This document shows positions 55,449 through 62,606 of a stretch of 64,000 nt of DNA, one piece after another (positions within the stretch are counted from its first letter, which is position 1; each line of letters opens with the position of its first letter). This DNA is from Acidobacteriaceae bacterium TAA 166 (lineage in GTDB: Bacteria; Acidobacteriota; Terriglobia; Terriglobales; Acidobacteriaceae). Location: positions 3,526,001 to 3,590,000 of the forward strand of contig ATWD01000001.1 in NCBI GenBank assembly GCA_000421065.1, read 5' to 3'. Under the pieces are notes generated by a model that was not told where the DNA came from, did no database searches, and saw only the letters and a list, made by a program, of their open reading frames with translations. The position numbers and the translations under genes are program-made.

Positions 55449-55472
55449 ATGGCCCGCGCGGCAGCGCCAGTC
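55449..55472 (+). repeat. Interspersed palindromic repeat, fragment K
   Basis: ATGGCCCGCGCGGCAGCGCC keeps only the outermost parts of both ends of the family. It lies between two minus-strand genes. Confidence 0.6.
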
Positions 55473-55494
55473 CTTTCTACGCCTGCTACGCTTC

Positions 55495-56757
55495 CTACGC
55501 CACTCTGGTGGAGAGACGGTCGCCGGAGTCTGCAAGGTGCTTCTCGATCTGGAAGAGATGGAGGAGCGGGGTGGTCATCATGGTGGTGACGAGAGCCATG
55601 ACAACCAGCATGGTGAAGAGTGTGGCGGAGAAGACGTGGGCCTGGAAGGCGATGTTGAGGACAACGAGTTCGACCAGGCCGCGGGTGTTGAGCAAGGCTC
55701 CGAGGGCGAGGGCGTAGCGGGTGGGCTGGCCGGTGAGGCGGGCGGCGAGGATGGCGCCTCCCATCTTTCCGGCGACAGCGATGAAGAGAACGGCGGCGGT
55801 CCAGAGCCAGATGCGGGGGCCGGCGAGCAGGTCGAGGCGGGTGCGCATGCCGGTGAGCGCGAAGAAGAGCGGCAGAAGGAGCGAGGAGACGACGGTGTCG
55901 AGACGGGCGCGCAGCGTAGCCTGCCAGGCGGGAATGCGGGGCAAGCAGAGGCCGGCGAGGAAGGCTCCGAAGAGGGGATGGACGCCGATGGCGTCGGTGG
56001 CGGCGGCGGAGGAGAGAACTGCGGCGAGGATGAGGGCGAAGGTGGTGCGCGAGAGGGCGGTGCTGGAATTCGCGGCGAGTTTGTGACGGGTGAGCCTGTG
56101 CGCGAGGGGGCGGACGATGGCGATCATGGCTGCGAGATAGGCTGCGAGCCAGAGCAGACGATGCGCGATGGACAGTGAGGAGGTGGTGGGGTGGACGAGG
56201 GCAAGGGCTACGGCGAGCAGGGACCAGGCCGCGACGTCGTCGACGGCGGCGCACATCAGGGCGGTGGCCCCGAGCTGGGTGGTAGCGAGGCCGCGCTCCT
56301 CAAGGATGCGGGCGAGCACGGGGAAGGCGGTGATGCTCATGGCGATGCCGAGGAAGAGGGTGAAGGCGATGGGGTTGGTGTCGGCGGGTGCGAAGTGGGT
56401 TCGGAAGGCCGGAGCGATGGCGATGGCCAGGGCGAAGGGCAGGGCCATGCTGCTGAGACTGGCAACGGTCGCGGTGGTGCGCTGACGGATGAGGTGGTCA
56501 AGGTCGAGCTCGCTTCCGATGAGGAAGAGGAAGAGGACGAGGCCGAGGTTGGAGAGGATCTCGAAGGAGCCGAGGGAGGAGAGGGGGAAGAGGCTGGCGG
56601 AGAGATGAGGGGCGAGGCGGCCGAGGACGGAGGGACCGAGAAGGATTCCGCCGATCATCTCGCCGATGACGCGGGTCTGGCCGAGGCGCTGGGCGAGGGC
56701 TCCGCAGAGGAGGGCGGTGAGGATGACGGTGGCTATCTGGAGGAGAAGCAGGGTCAT
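55495..56757 (-). CDS. CPA2-family cation/proton antiporter (Kef/NapA-like)
   Basis: This 420-residue integral membrane protein has about twelve helices. Typical segments are RVIGEMIGGILLGPSVLG, LGLVLFLFLIGSELDL, MSITAFPVLARILEERGL and ALMCAAVDDVAAWSLLAVAL, where the Asp pair of CAAVDD binds ion and proton. LFGAFLAGLCLPR follows. It lacks the Kef C-terminal RCK/TrkA domain. The ATG at 56757 overlaps the stop of the upstream gene by four bases, so both form an operon. It exchanges Na+ or K+ for H+; the ion is unknown. Confidence 0.9.
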   Translation of the reverse strand: MTLLLLQIATVILTALLCGALAQRLGQTRVIGEMIGGILLGPSVLGRLAPHLSASLFPLSSLGSFEILSNLGLVLFLFLIGSELDLDHLIRQRTTATVASLSSMALPFALAIAIAPAFRTHFAPADTNPIAFTLFLGIAMSITAFPVLARILEERGLATTQLGATALMCAAVDDVAAWSLLAVALALVHPTTSSLSIAHRLLWLAAYLAAMIAIVRPLAHRLTRHKLAANSSTALSRTTFALILAAVLSSAAATDAIGVHPLFGAFLAGLCLPRIPAWQATLRARLDTVVSSLLLPLFFALTGMRTRLDLLAGPRIWLWTAAVLFIAVAGKMGGAILAARLTGQPTRYALALGALLNTRGLVELVVLNIAFQAHVFSATLFTMLVVMALVTTMMTTPLLHLFQIEKHLADSGDRLSTRVA

Positions 56758-57269
56758 CCGTGCTGCTCCTGCGTCTTGTTGTGGGTGTCGGCGGTGTGTT
56801 TGGCCCGCTCGTGCCGGGTGTAGAAGAGGAGGATGATCTCGGTGACGAGGAGGGTGGCTCCGGGCACGAGCATGCGGGTTCCGAGGATGGAGGGCCACTG
56901 GGGCCGGAAGCCGTAGAACCAGTCGAAGAGGATGAGGGCGATGCCGCCGAAGAAGAGAATGGAGCCGACCCATCGGCGGAGACGCGGGCTGAGGTCGCTG
57001 TCTCCCTTGTAGGAGGCGCCTTTGAACTCGCGGAGGGGCTTGCCGATGAGGCCGTGGTGGTCGTAGATGCGGCAGCGGAGCTCGGGGGTTTCGAGGATGC
57101 GTTGGTGGGCGAAGGATTCGGCCTCGGGGAGGCTGGCGAAGACGGTGCAGAAGGGAACATCTTCGTGGTGGGAGTCGTGGACGGCGTACTCGCCCTCGCG
57201 CATGCGCTCGTTCCAGGAGGAGGGCTGCGCGCTCGGGTCGAAGAGCGGGAGTATGCGGGAACCGCCCAT
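56754..57269 (-). CDS. Membrane protein co-translated with the antiporter
   Basis: This 171-residue protein has an N-terminal soluble region (about 1-95) of YAVHDSHHEDVPFCTVFASL type. Two transmembrane helices (VGSILFFGGIALILFDWFYG and MLVPGATLLVTEIILLFYT) and a His/Lys-rich tail follow. It overlaps the antiporter start by four bases, so it may be an accessory or regulatory subunit. I do not recognise a family. Confidence 0.7.
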   Translation of the reverse strand: MGGSRILPLFDPSAQPSSWNERMREGEYAVHDSHHEDVPFCTVFASLPEAESFAHQRILETPELRCRIYDHHGLIGKPLREFKGASYKGDSDLSPRLRRWVGSILFFGGIALILFDWFYGFRPQWPSILGTRMLVPGATLLVTEIILLFYTRHERAKHTADTHNKTQEQHG

Positions 57270-57346
57270 AGTTTAAGTTTAGAGCAACTTCCCTGATGCT
57301 GTGGCCCCAGGTGAAGTCGTTAGGACCTATTGAGGGCGGAAGACAT

Positions 57347-57534
57347 GCGGTGCCGCGCCGGCCCACTGCGCGTGGGGCGGTCACTTCGTGACGCGTATAT
57401 ATCCCCTTCGGGTCGAGGCTCCCGTTGGTCGCATGGAAGAATCTTTGTGCCGACCAGCGGGAGGCCCACGGCGAAGCCGGTACACGCGTCACGAAGTGAC
57501 CGCTCCACGCGCAGTGGGCCCGGCCGGCAGGCCA
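57347..57534 (-). repeat. Interspersed long palindromic repeat, copy L
   Basis: This full-length copy lies between two divergent genes, running from GCGGTGCCGCGCCGG to CGGCCGGCAGGCCA. GGTCACTTCGTGACGCGTAT is mirrored by TACACGCGTCACGAAGTGACC-type sequence, and CTCCCGTTGGTCG by CGACCAGCGGGAG. Confidence 0.92.
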
Positions 57535-57588
57535 GCGTTGAATAGGTGTGAGTATGCTGATCCAGAAGGATCTGGGTCGGGAGGGGCG

Positions 57589-58923
57589 ATGCGAGTTCGG
57601 AGTTTGGTTCTTTCTTTGGTTCTGTTGTGTGCCGGTGTCTTCGCGGTGGGAGGTTCTCTGACAGCCCAGGAGCCGCAGGGAGGTGAGGCGATGGCGACAC
57701 AGACGAGGACGGCGCAGCAGGGCCAGACGGCTGCTTACACGTTGCCTCCGGAGAAGCTGGCGCGGGCGATTGCGTACTCGCGGATTCGGGTGGTGCTCGA
57801 TTTTTTGGGTACGGGGTGGGGAATTGCCCAGCTGGTGCTGCTGCTGGCGCTGGGCGTGGTGGCGAAGATGCGCGATGTTGCCCTGGGGCTGAGCTGCAAT
57901 CGGTGGGCGCAGGGGTTTTGTTTCGTCTTTCTTCTGCTGCTGGTGACAACGCTGATGGATCTTCCGCTGGATCTGTATGGGCATCATGCGGCGGCGGTAT
58001 ATGGACAGTCGGTGCAGGGATGGGCGAGCTGGGCGGGGGACGCGGCGAAGGGATTTCTGCTGACGTTCGTCTTTGGCGGGTTGATGGTGATGCTGCTGTT
58101 CTGGGTGATCCGCAAGTCGCCGGGGCGATGGTGGTTCTGGTTCTGGATTCCGGCGATGATCGCGGTGCTGATTGGCGTCTTCGTCGCTCCGGTGCTGATC
58201 GATCCGCTGTTCAACAAGTTTGAGCCGCTGGCGAAGACGGACCCGGCGCTGGTGGATCGGCTGGAGAAGGTGGTGGCGAGGGGCGGGATCGAGATTCCTC
58301 CGGACCGCATGTTTCTGATGAAGGCGAGTGAAAAGGTGACGACGCTGAATGCATATGTGACCGGTTATGGCGCCTCGAAGCGGGTGGTGGTGTGGGATAA
58401 CTCGATCAGTAAGGCGACACCGGACGAGATCAGCTTCATCTTCGGGCATGAGATGGGGCACTACGTGTTGAAACATATTCCGGCGACGCTGGTGTTTCTG
58501 GGCGTGCTGCTGTTGATCGAGTTTTATGCCGGCTATCGCGGCGTGCGCTGGCTGATTGCGCGGTATGGGGAGCGCTGGAGGGTTCCGACCCAGAGTGACT
58601 GGGGAGCTTTGGTGGTGCTGCTGCTTGTGCTCGGCGTGTTGTCCTTTTTGAGCGAGCCGATTACGAACGGCTATAGCCGGATGCATGAGCATGAGGCGGA
58701 TGTGTATGGGCAGGAGGCGATCCATGGCATCGTCGGCGATCCGCAGAGGGTGGCGCAGCAGAGCTTTCAGCTGCTGGGGGAGATGTCGTTGACGGATCCG
58801 AATCCAAATCCGTTTGTGGAGTTCTGGACCTTCAGCCATCCTTCGGTGGCGAGCCGCGCGGCCTTTGCAGCCAGGTACAACCCATGGGTTCCGGGCGGGA
58901 ATCCGAAGTACTTCGCAAAATGA
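57589..58923 (+). CDS. M48-family membrane metalloprotease (Ste24/CAAX protease 1-like)
   Basis: This 444-residue membrane protease has several helices (AQLVLLLALGVVAKM, FLLTFVFGGLMVMLLFWVI, MIAVLIGVFVAPVLIDPLFN). The zinc motif is HEMGH (His287, Glu288, His291), with the third ligand Glu in HEHEADVYG. DPLFNKFEPL and ASEKVTTLNAYVTGYG are typical of the Ste24 branch rather than HtpX. FSHPSVASRAAF is the conserved end. Bacterial members probably degrade or process membrane proteins. A 25-residue hydrophobic leader precedes the core. The ATG at 57589 follows GGGAGGGG. Confidence 0.9.
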   Translation: MRVRSLVLSLVLLCAGVFAVGGSLTAQEPQGGEAMATQTRTAQQGQTAAYTLPPEKLARAIAYSRIRVVLDFLGTGWGIAQLVLLLALGVVAKMRDVALGLSCNRWAQGFCFVFLLLLVTTLMDLPLDLYGHHAAAVYGQSVQGWASWAGDAAKGFLLTFVFGGLMVMLLFWVIRKSPGRWWFWFWIPAMIAVLIGVFVAPVLIDPLFNKFEPLAKTDPALVDRLEKVVARGGIEIPPDRMFLMKASEKVTTLNAYVTGYGASKRVVVWDNSISKATPDEISFIFGHEMGHYVLKHIPATLVFLGVLLLIEFYAGYRGVRWLIARYGERWRVPTQSDWGALVVLLLVLGVLSFLSEPITNGYSRMHEHEADVYGQEAIHGIVGDPQRVAQQSFQLLGEMSLTDPNPNPFVEFWTFSHPSVASRAAFAARYNPWVPGGNPKYFAK

Positions 58924-58966
58924 GGTGCTGTTAATGCAGGACAACGACGGAATCAAGAGATGAACG

Positions 58967-59311
58967 ATGAAGAGTGACTGCTTATTTTGCAAGATCCTGG
59001 CGGGGGAGATTCCTGCAAACCGTGTCTACGAGGATGAGCTGTCGATCGCTTTTCCGGATATTAATCCCCAGGCGCCGACGCATCTTCTGATTATTCCCAA
59101 GGAGCATATAGCTTCGCAGGCGAAGGCGCTGGTGGAACACAAGGCTCTGTTGGGGCATCTGATGGCTACGGCGGCGGAGCTGGCGCGGATACAGAAACTG
59201 GATAAGGGATACCGCGTGGTCGTCAACACTGGTGACGATGGAGGGCAGACAGTGCATCATCTGCACCTGCATCTGCTGGGTGGACGGCCGATGGGGTGGC
59301 CTCCGGGCTAG
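58967..59311 (+). CDS. HIT-family hydrolase (HinT/PKCI type)
   Basis: This 114-residue protein begins SDCLFCKILAGEIPANRVYE and carries the histidine triad HHLHLHLLGG near the end, with GDDGGQTV before it. This matches the HinT purine nucleoside phosphoramidase family, including the Cys pair near the N-terminus that can bind zinc. PTHLLIIPKEHI is also conserved. It is cytoplasmic. It follows the M48 protease gene after 43 bases and may be co-transcribed. Confidence 0.93.
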   Translation: MKSDCLFCKILAGEIPANRVYEDELSIAFPDINPQAPTHLLIIPKEHIASQAKALVEHKALLGHLMATAAELARIQKLDKGYRVVVNTGDDGGQTVHHLHLHLLGGRPMGWPPG

Positions 59312-59363
59312 ATGGCCTGCCGGCCGCCCCCACGCGCAGTGGGCCCGCGCGGCAGCGCCTGTC
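59312..59363 (+). repeat. Interspersed palindromic repeat, short copy M
   Basis: ATGGCCTGCCGGCCGCCCCC, then ACGCGCAGTGGGCCCGCGCG and GCAGCGCCTGTC: this is both end parts of the family with the middle deleted. It starts one base after the HIT gene stop codon. Confidence 0.85.
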
Positions 59364-59407
59364 CTTTACCCCCAAAAGGCATTCGTCTTCTAGGGGGGAA
59401 AGAGAAG

Positions 59408-59430
59408 AGGCCCGGAATGTCTCCGGGCCT
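59408..59430 (-). terminator. Terminator of the receiver-like protein gene
   Basis: AGGCCCGGA pairs with TCCGGGCCT around five bases. On the minus strand it is followed by CTTCTCTTTCC. It ends 12 bases after the stop codon at 59442. Confidence 0.8.
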
Positions 59431-59441
59431 GCTATTTGGCA

Positions 59442-60509
59442 TTACTGGTTGTAGTTGTTGTCGTCTTCCTCGATGGTGCCGTAGCGGCGCAGAAGGTTGG
59501 GAAGGTTCTGCGAGAAGGCGGCGCGCGGCATGACGGTGTCGCATCCGGCCTCGACGGCCTTGGCCTTGAGGTCGCCCTGAAGGTGCGAGAGGAAGCCGAC
59601 GATGGAGGTTCCACGCTTGAGCTTGGCCTTTAGCTTGGGGATGAGCGTGAGGGGCTTGGCGTTGGTGTTGTTGAGGTCGAAGACGATGAGCCCCGGGCGA
59701 TCTTCTTCGGTGGTCTTGGTGAGCTGAGCGATGACTTCCTTATCGTTCTTGACGAAGCCGACTTTCACGCCCAGTTTGCGCGAGGTCTCCTGGATCTTGG
59801 CGATGAAGAAGAGATCTTCGATGAAGAAGAAGATCTTGGTCGGGGCGTCCTCGGGGATCGGAATCGATTTGCCCTGCGAGTAGTCGATGGGCTGGGAGTC
59901 GCTGATGTGCCGGCTGCCTCCGCCTCCGTTGGAGCGACGGAAGTTTCCGGTATCGATGGTCGAGGGCGGACCGTCGGCGAAGTTGCCGTTGACCTCGCGA
60001 TAGCTGTGATCCATGGGACCGACGAAGCTACGGGGGCCGCGCTGCTGCTGCTTTTTGGAGCGCTTGAAGTTGTTGCCGGGCTGGTGGGTCTCGCGGTAAC
60101 CACCGTTGGAGTTAAAGTCGGTGGTGTTCCCGGGATTCTGGCTGTCGCGACTGCGCGGTCTGTCGCGATCACGGAACTTCTTCTTCCAGCGCTTTCCGGC
60201 TGGGCCCTGCTGCTGTTGGCCGCCCTGGAAGCTGTTCGCATTGTTGCCCGGGGAGGGTTGCGGGGCCGGGGCTGCCTGGACGGAGGGAACCTGTCCGGGC
60301 TGGGCCGGCTGGACCGCGGTGTCGCCGCTGGTTACGGGGGCGGGATTCTCCTGCTTGTTTTTACGCTTGCGACGGCGACGGCGACTGCTCTTGGACTGTC
60401 CCATGCCGTGGGCGATCTGCCCGGTAAACTGCGACTCCCCGTCCTGCATGGGGGCCGCCTGTGAGCCCTGGTGCGTTTGCACCTCGGGCACGTTCTGCTC
60501 TGAAGTCAT
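59442..60509 (-). CDS. Basic disordered protein with C-terminal receiver-like domain
   Basis: This 355-residue protein has two parts. The first 230 residues are low complexity: an SSRRRRRKRKNKQE basic patch, Gln/Pro/Asn-rich tracts and an RWKKKFRDRDRPRSRDS patch, which looks like an RNA-binding tail. Residues about 235-345 resemble a response-regulator receiver (KIFFFIEDLFFIAKIQETSR, RPGLIVFDLNNTNA, GTSIVGFLSHLQG, LKAKAVEAGCDTVMPRAAFS). The phospho-Asp would be in IVFDLN, but the N-terminal acidic pair is reduced to ED and the conserved Lys is replaced by Arg. I infer a pseudo-receiver attached to a nucleic-acid-binding tail. A 7-bp hairpin (60524-60540) stands just before its RBS. Confidence 0.72.
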   Translation of the reverse strand: MTSEQNVPEVQTHQGSQAAPMQDGESQFTGQIAHGMGQSKSSRRRRRKRKNKQENPAPVTSGDTAVQPAQPGQVPSVQAAPAPQPSPGNNANSFQGGQQQQGPAGKRWKKKFRDRDRPRSRDSQNPGNTTDFNSNGGYRETHQPGNNFKRSKKQQQRGPRSFVGPMDHSYREVNGNFADGPPSTIDTGNFRRSNGGGGSRHISDSQPIDYSQGKSIPIPEDAPTKIFFFIEDLFFIAKIQETSRKLGVKVGFVKNDKEVIAQLTKTTEEDRPGLIVFDLNNTNAKPLTLIPKLKAKLKRGTSIVGFLSHLQGDLKAKAVEAGCDTVMPRAAFSQNLPNLLRRYGTIEEDDNNYNQ

Positions 60510-61309
60510 GCTTCCACTTCCTGTTGCGCCTTAGGCGCAATTAGCGATTCACTCCCACGACAAGGGCTTCGCGGGTTTCGTCAAGGAGGCGAAACGGGCG
60601 GGGAACCTGGATTGCAGCGTCGGAGGAAACGGTCTCAATTTGTACTCAAAATAAAAACGGACTACTCTTTTGCCGCCTGCTCTGTCTTTGGCCAGTGAAT
60701 CTTGAGGCCCGGACAGCACGGAACGCTTGAACGATACGTTCCTTTTCACCCTTTCGAACATTTGCACGGTAAGACCGGTGCGAGCACTCGGAACCGCCTC
60801 CGGCATCCGGACCCTGATCTGAGCGGAGCCTGCAGCAGGTTTCACGAGGCAAACACAGGGTACCTGCAAAACCACGCCGTTGCAAGTACTCTCTGTGGAG
60901 ATTACTTCTATTTTACGGAGAACCAAGGCAGATGTCTAGAAAACTTTCAAAGGCAGGGCGTTTGGAAAACTTTAAAAAATTGAAGCAAGCCGCTGGAGCG
61001 GCTTCGCTTCCTGAATGGCCAGTCACTGGCCTCCCAAATAGCCTCTCTGCCGCATGGATCCCACCATCAATGGGTTGGATCTCATCTCCGCAGGCAGCGG
61101 CTGTGTACCGCCTCAGCTCCCGAGGGGCTTACCGGCTTGCAACACGCTAATGAATGGAGCAATCGGAAGGCCAAATACAAGTGTTTATTTTTTAGTCACT
61201 TCGGGGAGGAGCCTGGTTGTGGAATCTCTAAAAAGCGGAGCTTAGGGGTTCGATCTTCCAGATTTTTGAATCTTTTCGTGAATCCACGGGGAATTTGCGG
61301 TCCTTTGGT

Positions 61310-61338
61310 TTGACCCACTCCCGGGCCAGTCCTATAAT
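61310..61338 (+). promoter_or_regulatory. Near-consensus sigma-70 promoter of ompH
   Basis: TTGACC (61310-61315), a 17-base spacer and a perfect TATAAT (61333-61338). Transcription would begin near 61345, leaving a leader of about 180 bases. Confidence 0.85.
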
Positions 61339-61340
61339 CG

Positions 61341-61407
61341 ACCTGTTCTGGCAGCCCTCTCGCTCCCTGCCGGCGGTCGATACGCCGGACGGTCGAGGGT
61401 ACAGGTG
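61341..61407 (+). promoter_or_regulatory. Folded 5' leader of ompH, possible cis-regulatory RNA
   Basis: ACCTGT (61341-61346) pairs with ACAGGT (61402-61407), and CCCTC and GAGGG pair inside. GGCAG and CTGCC offer an alternative inner stem, so two folds compete. Further GC-rich stems lie between it and the RBS AAGGAG at about 61508. Confidence 0.45.
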
Positions 61408-61524
61408 ATGCGCACGTAGGCGCGTATTATCGAGCGGATGCAGGGCCATTGGCTCGGAGGTCGCGTTCTTGCGCCTACGGCCGGATGATTTTGTTTCGAT
61501 CTCCGAAGGAGTACCAAACACCGC

Positions 61525-62238
61525 ATGAATCGTAATCTCGTACTTGTCTCCGCGCTTGGCGTGGGACTCTCGACCGCCGCTGCGATGGCGCAGACGGCTG
61601 CAACTCCGGCCCCGGCCACTACCTCCGCTCCCGCTGCCGCAGCTGCGAATACGCCTCCACCTCCTCCGCAGGCTGTTCCGGCCAAGATCGCTCTGATTGC
61701 GTTTGAGCAGGCGGTGATGGCGACCAACGAGGGCCAGCGCGCGGTCCAGGAGGTCTCGAAGAAATACGAGCCCAAGAAGCAGCAGATCGATTCGCTGAAT
61801 CAGGAGGTCGAGTCGCTCAAGAAGCAGCTGCAGAGCTCTCCGACGACCATGACCGACGAGGAGCGCGCGAACCGCACCCGTTCGATTGACGCCAAGGAGA
61901 AGCAGCTGAACCGTGACGCCGAGGACGCAAACAATGCGTACCAGGCGGACCTGCAGGAGGCTTACGGCAAGGTGGCCCGCAAGGTTTCGGCCACGGTGCA
62001 GAGCTATGTTCAGCAGAACGGGTATACGCTGCTGCTCGACGTGAGCAACCAGCAGAGCAGCAATGTGATGTGGGCGAGCCAGAATCCGAACATCGATATT
62101 ACGATGGCCGTGGTTCAGGCTTATAACGCCTCGTCTGGCGTGACGGCTCCTCCGCCGTCGGCTCCTTCGGCGACTCCTCCGTCGGCGACGCCGCGCCGTA
62201 CGGCACCCGCGACGGCTCATCCTTCCACCACGAAGTAA
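61525..62238 (+). CDS. OmpH/Skp-family periplasmic chaperone
   Basis: This 237-residue exported protein has a signal peptide (LVLVSALGVGLSTAAAMA), then an Ala/Pro-rich spacer, then the Skp domain. It contains KIALIAFEQAVMATNEGQRA, a long coiled coil (YEPKKQQIDSLNQEVESLKK ... AKEKQLNRDAEDANNAYQAD) and the C-terminal strand YTLLLDVSNQQSSNVMWAS. Skp forms a trimer with coiled-coil arms that holds unfolded outer-membrane proteins. The proline-rich ends before and after the domain are longer than in E. coli Skp. A strong promoter and folded leader lie upstream, and a terminator follows. Confidence 0.87.
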   Translation: MNRNLVLVSALGVGLSTAAAMAQTAATPAPATTSAPAAAAANTPPPPPQAVPAKIALIAFEQAVMATNEGQRAVQEVSKKYEPKKQQIDSLNQEVESLKKQLQSSPTTMTDEERANRTRSIDAKEKQLNRDAEDANNAYQADLQEAYGKVARKVSATVQSYVQQNGYTLLLDVSNQQSSNVMWASQNPNIDITMAVVQAYNASSGVTAPPPSAPSATPPSATPRRTAPATAHPSTTK

Positions 62239-62257
62239 TCGCAGTTATCGTTCGCCG

Positions 62258-62283
62258 TATGGGAGGCCGGAAGGCCTCCCATA
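62258..62283 (+). terminator. Rho-independent terminator of ompH
   Basis: TATGGGAGGCC and GGCCTCCCATA pair perfectly around GGAA, 19 bases after the stop codon. Confidence 0.88.
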
Positions 62284-62606
62284 CCTATTTAACGCAATTT
62301 TCTGCATACCAGGGAAGAAGAGCGCAAATTGTGGAAAACCTGTGCATTCCCGAGGAGAAGGCAGAAAAGACGCGGGTTTCGGGACCGAGGAGAGAGGATT
62401 AAAGTTCTGGAACAAAAATGGTGCAAACTCCGCGCCAGGGCCTACTTACCCCAATTTGAAGAATGCTGGAAGAGATCCTAATTCCTGGGGGGTGTCAAGG
62501 GGCGTTCTCCTCATGGTTTCCACAGGGAAAGGTTACGGTTCAGTTACTGCGATTTTAGGGAAGCTGAAGCGGAGTGGAATTCATGCAAAACATTGCATCT
62601 TAACGA
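62284..62606. other. Gene-free interval between ompH and lepA
   Basis: In 323 bases between convergent genes I recognise no gene, RNA or repeat. The segment is less GC-rich than its surroundings. Confidence 0.5.

Larger units (their letters stand above)
60510..61524. other. 1-kb gene-free region with several hairpins and a strong promoter
   Basis: No frame here looks like a gene. Structures seen are TTGCGCC-TTA-GGCGCAA (60524-60540), GGAACG...CGTTCC followed by TTTTC (60719-60743), GAAGC-AAGCCGCT-GG-AGCGGCTT-C-GCTTC (60982-61010), and GGCCAGT-C-ACTGGCC (61017-61031). The right-hand end is the ompH promoter and leader. A small RNA gene is possible but not shown. Confidence 0.45.

Noticed and set aside
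55495-58992. Open frame of 1165 codons on the minus strand
   Set aside because: Only the part from 56757 down is a gene (the antiporter). The rest is antisense to the M48 protease and passes through a repeat; it is long because of high GC in third positions.
60549-60926. 125-codon minus-strand frame in the 1-kb gap
   Set aside because: It starts with TTG without an RBS and resembles no protein; the amino acid composition is irregular.
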